Source: Oceanobacter mangrovi (GTDB lineage Bacteria > Pseudomonadota > Gammaproteobacteria > Pseudomonadales > Oceanobacteraceae). Taken from it: a stretch of 64,000 nucleotides of DNA. The DNA lies in NCBI RefSeq assembly GCF_019740315.1, contig NZ_JAHXZR010000006.1, positions 124,001 to 188,000 of the forward strand, given 5' to 3'. The notes under the pieces are model-generated. The model did not search any database and had not been told where the DNA came from. It worked only from the letters and a program-made list of their open reading frames with translations. The position numbers and the translations under genes were made by a program. This document shows positions 38,886 to 45,775 of this stretch, in pieces. Each line of letters begins with the position of its first letter. Position 1 is the first letter of the stretch.

Positions 38886-39802
38886 GCTGCACCTCCACGC
38901 ACCAGATTAACAAACAACTCTTCAAGCCTATTGGCCTTCGGGCGCATACTTCTGACACCAATACCGGCCTGCGACAACTTTACAAATACCTCATTAATCG
39001 CTTGCCCTTCCTGAACCACAACCTCCAGGCAATCTGCAGACACCAGCCGCGATTCAACCCCTGGCAGCACAAAACCATCAACCAACGGGGACTGCAAATC
39101 GAGCACAAAGGTTTCAGCGTGCATTTGCGCCAACAATGAACGAACACTGGTCGAGCGCACAATCTCACCCTTGTTGATAATGGCAATATTGCGGCACAAC
39201 TGCTCCGCCTCTTCCAGATAATGAGTCGTCAGAATGATCGTTGTACCGGATTCATTCAGCTCCTTCATGAAATCCCACATGGAACGACGCAGTTCAATAT
39301 CAACACCTGCCGTTGGCTCATCCAGAATCAGGACTTTTGGCTGATGAATCAAAGCCCGGGCAATCATCAAGCGGCGCTTCATCCCACCGGAAAGCATGCG
39401 AGATGCTTCGTTACGCTTATCCCAAAGATCCAGCGCCTTCAGCAAATATTCCGCCCTGACCCGCGCTTCTGCTGCACGCAGACCAAAATAGCCCGCCTGG
39501 GTAACAACAATATCCTCAACCTTCTCAAACTGATTGAAGTTAAATTCCTGCGGCACCACCCCAAGATTCAGGCGCGCCCCGAAAGAATCAGCGTTTACAT
39601 CACAGCCCATTACTTCCGCAGTACCACTGGTTTTTTGTACCAGACCACTCAAGATCCCCAGCGTCGTTGACTTGCCAGCACCGTTTGGCCCCAACAAGGC
39701 AAAAAAATCACCCTGCTCAACGGTCAAGTCGATGCCCTTAAGCGCCTCAAAACCGTTACCATATACCTTTCTCAAGCCCTGAACGTGCAGTGCAGGAACC
39801 AT
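38882..39802 (-). CDS. ABC transporter ATP-binding protein (YadG-like)
   Basis: About 306 residues. Walker A GPNGAGKSTT near 40-49, Q-loop, ABC signature LSGGMKRRL near 141-149, Walker B ILDEPTAGVD near 163-172, switch His in TTHYLEEAE. A C-terminal extension of about 80 residues follows, as in exporter ATPases. I chose ATG at 39802 (MVPALHV) since the family begins there; an in-frame upstream start at 39859 is unlikely. Forms an exporter with the next gene and precedes queF. Confidence 0.92.
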   Translation of the reverse strand: MVPALHVQGLRKVYGNGFEALKGIDLTVEQGDFFALLGPNGAGKSTTLGILSGLVQKTSGTAEVMGCDVNADSFGARLNLGVVPQEFNFNQFEKVEDIVVTQAGYFGLRAAEARVRAEYLLKALDLWDKRNEASRMLSGGMKRRLMIARALIHQPKVLILDEPTAGVDIELRRSMWDFMKELNESGTTIILTTHYLEEAEQLCRNIAIINKGEIVRSTSVRSLLAQMHAETFVLDLQSPLVDGFVLPGVESRLVSADCLEVVVQEGQAINEVFVKLSQAGIGVRSMRPKANRLEELFVNLVRGGAA

Positions 39803-39823
39803 AAAATACCACCCGAGATTTGT

Positions 39824-40135
39824 ATGAATCAGAAAAACGATCACATCGAACTGTTGCAAGCACTAAAAAGCCGCTTGAAAGCGGCCAACGAAAGCGACGT
39901 GATTACAGAGGACATGATACAACAGCTGGACGACCTGATTGACCAGCTGACGCAACACACCAGCACAGCCTATGACGATACGCGCGACTGGGTTGCCAAC
40001 ATCCTGCAATTTACTCCCCAGTTGACGCCCGCAATCGATCGCCAGCTGCTATGGCTACTGGGAGGCGACTGCCTTCACTACCTGACAGACGAAGAAATCG
40101 CACAGTTTCAGACCATCGACGACGCCAGCTACTAA
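39824..40135 (+). CDS. small conserved protein, PA2817-like
   Basis: A 103-residue acidic cytoplasmic protein. Residues 1-55 are helical; the C-terminus has LLWLLGGDCLHYLTDEEIAQF, which I recall from the PA2817 family of pseudomonads, where it also lies near the queF and ABC-2 exporter genes. Function unknown. Divergent from the ABC ATPase, with ATG at 39824. Confidence 0.7.
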   Translation: MNQKNDHIELLQALKSRLKAANESDVITEDMIQQLDDLIDQLTQHTSTAYDDTRDWVANILQFTPQLTPAIDRQLLWLLGGDCLHYLTDEEIAQFQTIDDASY

Positions 40136-40164
40136 GCTGACCCACCTGATTTTAGCCCATAGCA

Positions 40165-40194
40165 AAAAGGCCGATGCTTTTGCATCGGCCTTTT
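40165..40194. terminator. bidirectional rho-independent terminator
   Basis: AAAAGGCCGATGC, loop TTTT, GCATCGGCCTTTT. Serves the PA2817-like gene from the left and the tRNA Glu/Gly array from the right. Confidence 0.93.
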
Positions 40195-40236
40195 CATTTT
40201 TCAACAAAGACCCACTAAATATCGACCTTCTGAATA

Positions 40237-40293
40237 TGGAGCGGGAAACGAGATTCGACCGGGCTGGCGTTCCAGCTCGCGACTTTGTCGCGC
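40237..40293 (-). pseudogene. tRNA-Gly 3' remnant with 17-base T-arm insertion (remnant 1)
   Basis: Bases 40237-40258 are identical to the 3' end of the tRNA-Gly genes (CCA end, acceptor strand and part of the T arm). Then 17 bases (40259-40275) replace the single T-loop base found in the intact genes, forming a small GCTGG/CCAGC hairpin, after which CTCGCGAC of the T arm resumes. The D and anticodon arms are absent. It lies about 43 bases past the last intact tRNA-Gly in the transcript. Confidence 0.75.
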
Positions 40294-40336
40294 CTATCCG
40301 CTTGAAAAACTGAACATAAACCAGTCTTTCTGAATA

Positions 40337-40412
40337 TGGAGCGGGAAACGAGATTCGAACTCGCGACCCCAACCTTGGCAAGGTTGTGCTCTACCAACTG
40401 AGCTATTCCCGC
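40337..40412 (-). tRNA. tRNA-Gly(GCC)
   Basis: 76 bases including CCA; acceptor GCGGGAA/TTCCCGC, anticodon stem CAACC/GGTTG with loop TTGCCAA gives GCC. Eighth and last intact gene of the minus-strand Glu/Gly array. Confidence 0.97.
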
Positions 40413-40434
40413 ATTGTACTTCTCTAATGAGAAG

Positions 40435-40510
40435 TGGCATCCCCAAGGGGATTCGAACCCCTGTTACCGCCGTGAAAGGGCGGTGTCCTAGGCCTCTAGA
40501 CGATGGGGAC
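40435..40510 (-). tRNA. tRNA-Glu(TTC)
   Basis: 76 bases including CCA; anticodon TTC. Seventh gene of the array, 22 bases before the next tRNA-Gly. Confidence 0.97.
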
Positions 40511-40584
40511 ACTAAGACATACTGCAATTTACCAAGTAACCTTCAGGACCAATCACCAAAGTGATTTATCAACTGCTCAATACT

Positions 40585-40643
40585 TGGAGCGAGAAACGAG
40601 ATCCAACCAAGCTGGCGCACCAGCTCGCGACCCTATCGCACGC
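40585..40643 (-). pseudogene. tRNA-Gly 3' remnant with 17-base T-arm insertion (remnant 2)
   Basis: A more diverged copy of remnant 1: CCA end and acceptor strand (with CTCGCTCC instead of CCCGCTCC), a 17-base insert (40607-40623) with the same GCTGG/CCAGC hairpin but a changed loop, then CTCGCGACC. It follows the tRNA-Gly at 40659 and precedes the tRNA-Glu at 40435 in the transcript. The bases below it match the spacer between other Glu and Gly genes, so it sits in an array unit. Confidence 0.7.
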
Positions 40644-40658
40644 TTTTCCATTAAATAA

Positions 40659-40734
40659 TGGAGCGGGAAACGAGATTCGAACTCGCGACCCCAACCTTGG
40701 CAAGGTTGTGCTCTACCAACTGAGCTATTCCCGC
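40659..40734 (-). tRNA. tRNA-Gly(GCC)
   Basis: 76 bases including CCA; anticodon GCC; sixth gene of the array. Sequence identical by eye to the other three copies. Confidence 0.97.
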
Positions 40735-40756
40735 ACTGTACTTCCCTAATGAGAAG

Positions 40757-40832
40757 TGGCATCCCCAAGGGGATTCGAACCCCTGTTACCGCCGTGAAAG
40801 GGCGGTGTCCTAGGCCTCTAGACGATGGGGAC
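40757..40832 (-). tRNA. tRNA-Glu(TTC)
   Basis: 76 bases including CCA; anticodon TTC; fifth gene of the array. Confidence 0.97.
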
Positions 40833-40905
40833 ACTAAGACATACTGCATTTACCAAGTAATCTTCAGGACTAACCACCAAAGTGATTTATCAACTTCTGA
40901 ATATT

Positions 40906-40981
40906 TGGAGCGGGAAACGAGATTCGAACTCGCGACCCCAACCTTGGCAAGGTTGTGCTCTACCAACTGAGCTATTCCCGC
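40906..40981 (-). tRNA. tRNA-Gly(GCC)
   Basis: 76 bases including CCA; anticodon GCC; fourth gene of the array, separated from the following Glu gene by a 73-base spacer that recurs near 40511. Confidence 0.97.
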
Positions 40982-41003
40982 ACTGTACTTCCCTAATGAG
41001 AAG

Positions 41004-41079
41004 TGGCATCCCCAAGGGGATTCGAACCCCTGTTACCGCCGTGAAAGGGCGGTGTCCTAGGCCTCTAGACGATGGGGAC
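41004..41079 (-). tRNA. tRNA-Glu(TTC)
   Basis: 76 bases including CCA; anticodon TTC; third gene of the array. Confidence 0.97.
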
Positions 41080-41111
41080 ACAAGGACAAATTTCCGAAAC
41101 GCATAATAAAT

Positions 41112-41187
41112 TGGAGCGGGAAACGAGATTCGAACTCGCGACCCCAACCTTGGCAAGGTTGTGCTCTACCAACTGAGCTATTCCCGC
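41112..41187 (-). tRNA. tRNA-Gly(GCC)
   Basis: 76 bases including CCA; anticodon GCC; second gene of the array. Confidence 0.97.
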
Positions 41188-41208
41188 AATGCACTTCTCA
41201 AATGAGAT

Positions 41209-41284
41209 TGGCATCCCCAAGGGGATTCGAACCCCTGTTACCGCCGTGAAAGGGCGGTGTCCTAGGCCTCTAGACGATGGGGAC
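41209..41284 (-). tRNA. tRNA-Glu(TTC)
   Basis: 76 bases including CCA; anticodon TTC; first gene of the array, 18 bases after the -10 element. Confidence 0.97.
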
Positions 41285-41302
41285 GTCTCGGAAGTGGTGC
41301 GT

Positions 41303-41330
41303 ATCATACTGATAAGTTTTTGGTTTGCAA
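41303..41330 (-). promoter_or_regulatory. sigma70 promoter of the tRNA Glu/Gly array
   Basis: On the minus strand TTGCAA (41325-41330), 16 bases, TATGAT (41303-41308), then ACGCACC. Start expected near 41296. No other promoter is obvious inside the array, so all eight genes probably form one primary transcript ending at the stem-loop at 40165-40194. Confidence 0.7.
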
Positions 41331-41439
41331 GGGCTTTTTTGGTTTTTCTTTGCAATAAAAGTTTTTGCTTGTCGACCTTTCACCATACAGGACCAAGGAG
41401 CCATAATCCCACCAAACAACAGGCATTTGAGGTAAGCCA

Positions 41440-42654
41440 ATGCAGTCATCCACTCTCTTCGTCAGCTTTTCCAAGAGAGGTATTAACTATGCATTGGATG
41501 CGTCTGTTCGCTACCGCTGTATTTTCAAGGCGGAACAACTTCGAAGCAGGGGCAATCAGGCTGACATTATTCACATTCGCGACATTCGCAAGATCCATCT
41601 GCCCGACTACACGACTGTCATCTGCCACCGCCCGTTCTGGTGTCGGGAACTGTCCTACTTATTCAGGCACGGCACCCGCCTGCGACTCAAACTGCTTGCC
41701 GACTACGATGACCAGCTGTTTCGTCCCGACTTGGCGGCAGATAGCCCGACCGTCCAGAATGATCGTGAGTCGTTACAAACAGCTCGGCGCCAGAGCAAGC
41801 TGTCGAGAAAAGCGCTTCGCAAATTTGCTCATTGCCAGATGTCGACCACTCATCTGATCGACAGCGCAATGAAGGTCCACCACCTGTGCGACTACGAGTT
41901 TGTTCCAAATACCCTGCCAAGCTACTGGGTTGATATGTATGCAGCTGTCGAACCGTTAGAACGACTGCAGCAAAAGATCATCCGCTACTTTCCTGGCACA
42001 GCTAACCATACGGCTAATTTTGTGCTGGTGGAAAATTTCCTGTCGCAATGGCTGGGCCAGAACCCGGATGTCATTCTCGAAGTCGTAGGCAACATTCGAA
42101 TAAACACTGACAAATTCAAACCACACCAACTACGCCAGCGTGCGTTTGTCGATTTTAACCTGCTACCAACACTGATCAGAGATAGTTGGGTCACCATCGC
42201 CCCACTGGATAAAAACAGCTTCAATGAGTGCAAAAGCGGCTTGAAGTTCTGGGAAAGCGGCGTTTTCGGCGTTCCTGTCATTGCTTGCAATAATACGGAT
42301 ATGGAGCGCTTTCGTAACGATGGATTATTACTGAGTGCAAATACAAGGGACTGGGAAGAATTCCTCGAACATTTAAAAGTACCAGACAATTATTGCAGCG
42401 CCTGTAGCGCAGCCCATCGGGCCGCAATGAGTGCAGTAATCCCCACACCACCAGAGAATTTTTCTCTTTCACAGCAAGCTGGAATACCCAGTCTGAACGC
42501 CACGAACGCCCTAATGGCAGCCGACAATACCAACCCTGTCATTAGTATTCATCATCGAAGATTCAAAAAATTGCTACGTGACCCGCGTAGATTCTGGCGC
42601 GACTCAAAACTGCGCAAACTAACCAGTCGTAGCAGCCAACAACAGAAAGGATAA
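41440..42654 (+). CDS. putative GT-B glycosyltransferase
   Basis: A 404-residue protein with a two-domain look. The C-terminal half has NECKSGLKFWESGVFGVPVIACNN near 266-289, which resembles the sugar-nucleotide-binding E-x7-E/GxP segment of GT4-like enzymes, and the N-terminal part has VSFSKRGINYALDASVRYR. The C-terminal 70 residues are basic. No signal peptide. ATG preceded by TTGAGGTAAGCCA. Donor and acceptor cannot be told; proximity to kpsS suggests surface polysaccharide, but it is on the opposite strand 6 kb away. Confidence 0.6.
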   Translation: MQSSTLFVSFSKRGINYALDASVRYRCIFKAEQLRSRGNQADIIHIRDIRKIHLPDYTTVICHRPFWCRELSYLFRHGTRLRLKLLADYDDQLFRPDLAADSPTVQNDRESLQTARRQSKLSRKALRKFAHCQMSTTHLIDSAMKVHHLCDYEFVPNTLPSYWVDMYAAVEPLERLQQKIIRYFPGTANHTANFVLVENFLSQWLGQNPDVILEVVGNIRINTDKFKPHQLRQRAFVDFNLLPTLIRDSWVTIAPLDKNSFNECKSGLKFWESGVFGVPVIACNNTDMERFRNDGLLLSANTRDWEEFLEHLKVPDNYCSACSAAHRAAMSAVIPTPPENFSLSQQAGIPSLNATNALMAADNTNPVISIHHRRFKKLLRDPRRFWRDSKLRKLTSRSSQQQKG

Positions 42655-42755
42655 CATTGTCGCCATTTACGATAGGCTTGCCAGATTCCCTGCCTTGAAT
42701 CAAAACCTCTCCGACTGCGACTTCCTACCATCGCAGTCAAACAGGAGGATCAAGC

Positions 42756-43157
42756 ATGTCAGAATCATTGATAGCCGTCGCCGTACAGGCAGACGGTACA
42801 ATTTCGCCACACGGCGGCCGAGCTGATCACTGGGACGTTTATGTGATTGGCAGCCAGGGCCCGGAGCTGGTGTGGAGTCTCGATCTGCAAGCAGCCGGGT
42901 CGCTGCATGAATGGCACGTTCGTGGTGATGGTAATCGACACCCTCTTCATGCTGTTGATGTCGCCATCTGCGGCTCTGCCGGTGAGGGCGTAACCCGCCG
43001 CTTGGGTGAGCGCGGCACCCTGCTGGAAACCACCACTGAAAGCCAGCCACTGAAAGCCATTGAGGACTACCTGGCCAGTCAGCTGGCGCCAGGACTACCA
43101 CACGAAGAGGCAGCCTGCCTGCACCCGGAGCACAGACGGGAAGCCAGCGAAGCCTGA
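42756..43157 (+). CDS. NifX/NifB-type iron-molybdenum-cluster-binding-domain protein
   Basis: A 133-residue cytoplasmic protein of the dinitrogenase Fe-Mo cofactor biosynthesis fold (NifX/NafY-like). It starts IAVAVQADGTISPHGGRADHW, where the His and Gly pattern after a beta strand is typical, and ends the domain with EGVTRRLGERGTLLETTTES. A short Glu/His-rich C-terminal tail follows (CLHPEHRREASEA). No nitrogenase gene is near, so this is one of the orphan members whose role is not established. Strong AGGAGG lies 7 bases before the ATG. Confidence 0.75.
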   Translation: MSESLIAVAVQADGTISPHGGRADHWDVYVIGSQGPELVWSLDLQAAGSLHEWHVRGDGNRHPLHAVDVAICGSAGEGVTRRLGERGTLLETTTESQPLKAIEDYLASQLAPGLPHEEAACLHPEHRREASEA

Positions 43158-43174
43158 AGTGTCCTTACGCTGGC

Positions 43175-43801
43175 CTATTGGGCCAGCTCTGCTTTCAGCA
43201 GAGACAACACGTCACTGTTGATTTCATGCCCCATTTCCGGCACCAGAGACAATGACGCCGTGAAGCCCAACGACTTCAGGTGCTGCTCGGCGCTGGTCGC
43301 CCATTCCGCTGCAATAACCGGATCGGCAGTACCATGAATAAAGCTGAACGCTACACTGCTTGCTGCGACTGGCGCCATCACTGGCAGCGTCGCCATCCGC
43401 CCCGATAGTGAAACCACTCTGCCAGCCAGGTCATTTTCATACATGGCCGCTTCCAGCGACATAATGGCCCCTTGCGAAAAGCCAATCAGTACAGTGTCCT
43501 GTGGCGCCACCAGAAACATCGCCTGATAACGGCGCACACTATTCAGGAAGCCTGGCATGGCCTCCAACACTCGCGCCTGACGGTTATTTTCCGTAACACC
43601 CTTAACTGAAAACCATTGCAAGCCACCACCAAGATCACATGGATCAGGCGCAGCAACTGATACGATCGCTGCGTCCGGTAAAAAAGACGCAAGGATTTCA
43701 CCAAGCGGAATCAGGTTATTGGAATGACTGCCAACACCGTGGTACAGCAGCACGAGCTGCCGGGGTTCCAGCGGCCGGGCAACAATATAATCCTCGTTCA
43801 T
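43175..43801 (-). CDS. alpha/beta-hydrolase, YpfH-like esterase
   Basis: A 208-residue esterase of the carboxylesterase/phospholipase family. The nucleophile elbow GFSQG (Ser) is near 108-112, the early LLYHGVGSHSNNL segment gives the oxyanion region near 18-30, and the acid/base residues are Asp in IHGTADPVI near 155-163 and His in EMGHEI near 189-194. Soluble and cytoplasmic. ATG at 43801 with AGGAGC seven bases upstream. Confidence 0.88.
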   Translation of the reverse strand: MNEDYIVARPLEPRQLVLLYHGVGSHSNNLIPLGEILASFLPDAAIVSVAAPDPCDLGGGLQWFSVKGVTENNRQARVLEAMPGFLNSVRRYQAMFLVAPQDTVLIGFSQGAIMSLEAAMYENDLAGRVVSLSGRMATLPVMAPVAASSVAFSFIHGTADPVIAAEWATSAEQHLKSLGFTASLSLVPEMGHEINSDVLSLLKAELAQ

Positions 43802-43834
43802 TGATGGCTCCTGTTTGCAATGAAGGACAATGGC

Positions 43835-44113
43835 TTATTTATTTTTCCAGATTCGAGCCACTGCCGCATCAGTCCCAAGGGCCCCAACAACGAGACACAC
43901 AGTACCAACGGTGAGAAACACCACACCGGGCAGCAGCCCACCGAACATATCGGCAGCAATAACCAACGCCAACGAACCACAGGCCAACAAGGTGAATAGC
44001 GCCCCCATGACCATCAGAATCAGGCGATAAGAAGGCTTGTAGAGATACTCACCCTCGCCCTTTTCAAAAATATTCAGTAATGGCGCAAAGATTTTTCGCA
44101 ACAACAGATACAT
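43835..44113 (-). CDS. small two-helix membrane protein of unknown function
   Basis: About 92 residues from an ATG at 44113 (MYLLLRKIFAP); an upstream in-frame start at 44185 is less likely. Two hydrophobic helices (LILMVMGALFTLLACGSLALVI and PGVVFLTVGTVCLVVGALG) with a short loop; basic C-terminus IWKNK. No family recognised. It ends 33 bases before the esterase start and shares its strand. Confidence 0.55.
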   Translation of the reverse strand: MYLLLRKIFAPLLNIFEKGEGEYLYKPSYRLILMVMGALFTLLACGSLALVIAADMFGGLLPGVVFLTVGTVCLVVGALGTDAAVARIWKNK

Positions 44114-44306
44114 AAGCTCGAGACACTTTGATAAACACCCCTCAACTTTGCCACATACCACATGGCAGACGCCATTCTGAGACATGTTTTTGATTTTCTG
44201 TCATCATTTTGTGCAATTCTTGAACACTTGATTACTATTAAAAGATGCTGGTCAGCGGATGACATCAACAGCCATCCTTTCCCAACCAGGCTCATGGAGG
44301 TGTCCT

Positions 44307-44492
44307 GTGAAACAACACAAAAATCCCATTCTGGTAAATCTGATTGAAGCTGTTGTCGGCCTGACAATTGCGGTTGCTGTCAGCGCATCACTGCTGCTGG
44401 AGCCAGCACACAAATCCAATCAGGAGCACCAGCCAGCACTGGAAGACGGGGCGGCCTCGGCTGGTAAAATCTCCCGAACCTTTGAACGATAA
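44307..44492 (+). CDS. small single-pass membrane protein, 61 residues
   Basis: GTG start at 44307 with GGAGG six bases ahead. Residues 6-26 form one hydrophobic helix (NLIEAVVGLTIAVAVSASLLL), then a hydrophilic tail (HKSNQEHQPALEDG). The strong ribosome site and good frame support a real gene. No family recognised; probably an inner-membrane microprotein. Confidence 0.55.
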   Translation: MKQHKNPILVNLIEAVVGLTIAVAVSASLLLEPAHKSNQEHQPALEDGAASAGKISRTFER

Positions 44493-44552
44493 GCGGCCGT
44501 TAAATCGGATACACTGACAATATTCATTCCTGTCTTGTCAGCGAGTACTGTT

Positions 44553-44948
44553 GTGACTGATTTAATCCCCCCAAATAGCGTTCCCCTGGAAATCCAGGGA
44601 TGGCACATGCATGTCTACTTTAATGCCAGCACGCTTGCACAAGCCCGCAGCCTTTGCGAAACCATCGTCAATCGTTGGCCTGATGTGCAAATGGGTCGAA
44701 TGCACGAAAAAATTGTTGGCCCACACCCCGACTGGAGTTGCCAACTGGGGGTCCGCAACGAATCTTTTCTGGAAGTAATGAGCTATCTGACAATGCACCG
44801 CAATGGCCTGACGGTGTTTATCCATCCAATTACCGGACAAGACACCATAGACCACCGCGACCGTGCCATCTGGATGGGCTCAGTCCGGCCACTGGCACTG
44901 GAGAAGCTGCCGGACTTTGGCGTGAAATACGACCTGCTGCAGAGCTAG
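44553..44948 (+). CDS. DOPA 4,5-dioxygenase family protein
   Basis: About 131 residues. Family pattern: GWHMHVYF near the N-terminus, GPHPDWSCQLG, then LTVFIHPITGQDTIDHRDRAIWMG, with conserved histidines as metal ligands. Homologues are aromatic ring-cleaving dioxygenases or of unknown substrate. GTG at 44553 and TTG at 44535 are both possible starts. Its TAG stop shares the palindromic CTAG with the stop of the convergent FAH remnant. Confidence 0.8.
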   Translation: MTDLIPPNSVPLEIQGWHMHVYFNASTLAQARSLCETIVNRWPDVQMGRMHEKIVGPHPDWSCQLGVRNESFLEVMSYLTMHRNGLTVFIHPITGQDTIDHRDRAIWMGSVRPLALEKLPDFGVKYDLLQS

Positions 44949-45323
44949 TCGAATGTACGGGTGACGTAATCAATTGCGCCGAATACCGACGCGCCAGCAG
45001 CATCCAGCACAGCAAACGCCATCCGCTCTCCTGCCGCCAGAAACGCTTCTTTGGGCGCACCAAACCTGATCACTTCCAGCGCCCGCCACTCAGCCAGACA
45101 GGCAGAACCCACCCGCTCGGCATTCTCGTTGGAAACTGTGCCGAACCCCAATACAGTACCGGCACGCAGGTTGCGATTGAGCGCCAGATGCGCCAGTAAT
45201 TCGCCAAAGCTCCAGTCCATCCGACGTCAACGCCACGGGGGCAAACACTGTCGCAGGCTTGGCATTGATAAAACCAACCCCAGCTTCAGCTCCCGATTCA
45301 GGTGAATACAGCAACTGTTCTAA
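44945..45323 (-). pseudogene. fumarylacetoacetate hydrolase family remnant
   Basis: Two reading frames encode pieces of an FAH-family protein. Frame one (about 45216-45323) gives VGFINAKPATVFAPVAL, which matches the mid-protein KPAT-FSPVAV motif. Frame two (44945-45220) gives DWSFGELLAHLALNRNLRAG, GFGTVSN and FGAIDYV at the C-terminus. The stretch of about 35 residues between them is deleted with a frame shift, and the N-terminal two thirds are missing. Non-functional. Confidence 0.8.
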
Positions 45324-45773
45324 TCATCAGCAGAATCACTCTCTGCGGCGGTCAAGGATGTGTTGATGCGAATCGACACCACCATCACCACACTGCCACA
45401 TGTCGCGGTCAAGCGCCCTGGCCAATCGAGTATGTTCGAGGAGTGGTTTTTGCGGGAACTGAGCATGACCCGCAATATTCAGGTCGCCGCCTACAGTCAC
45501 ACTGCGCCCTGCAGGCTGATCGTTGGCACTGACCGGATTGCCACCGTACACCGCCGCCTGGCCGAGGCAGCACGACAACACCTCCCCATCAGAATCATCG
45601 AACCACCACTGCAATTCCCTCGTTTCCAGCAGGTCATGCAGTGGCACCAGTATCGCGAAACCGACCCGGGGCTGATGTGGTTACGGACCAAGCTGCGCCA
45701 GGCAGCTCAAACGCTGAGAGAAGAAATGAACTGGATGAGTCGGTCTGGTTTGAGTGGTGGCGAAAAGAAGTAA
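45324..45773 (+). pseudogene. LysR regulator remnant, C-terminal part only (NodD-like group)
   Basis: An open frame after a TAA at 45321-45323 encodes only the second half of a LysR effector domain: MFEEWFLREL, then LIVGTDRIATVHRRLAEAA, then IIEPPLQFPRFQQVMQWHQY and DPGLMWLRTKL, which fits the NodD/Nod-like LysR group. The DNA-binding domain and the first part of the effector domain are gone. The 5' edge faces the 5' edge of the FAH remnant. GTG at 45360 could start a short protein, but a functional regulator is excluded. Confidence 0.82.
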
Positions 45774-45775
45774 CC

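Noticed and set aside
40229-40359. Directly repeated tRNA-Gly 3' end as attL/attR of an integrated element
   Set aside because: Only about 100 bases lie between the copies and no integrase is nearby; tandem duplication of array units explains it more simply.
40294-41355. Several similar short frames over the tRNA array giving repeated peptides
   Set aside because: They are translations of repeated tRNA genes, not proteins.
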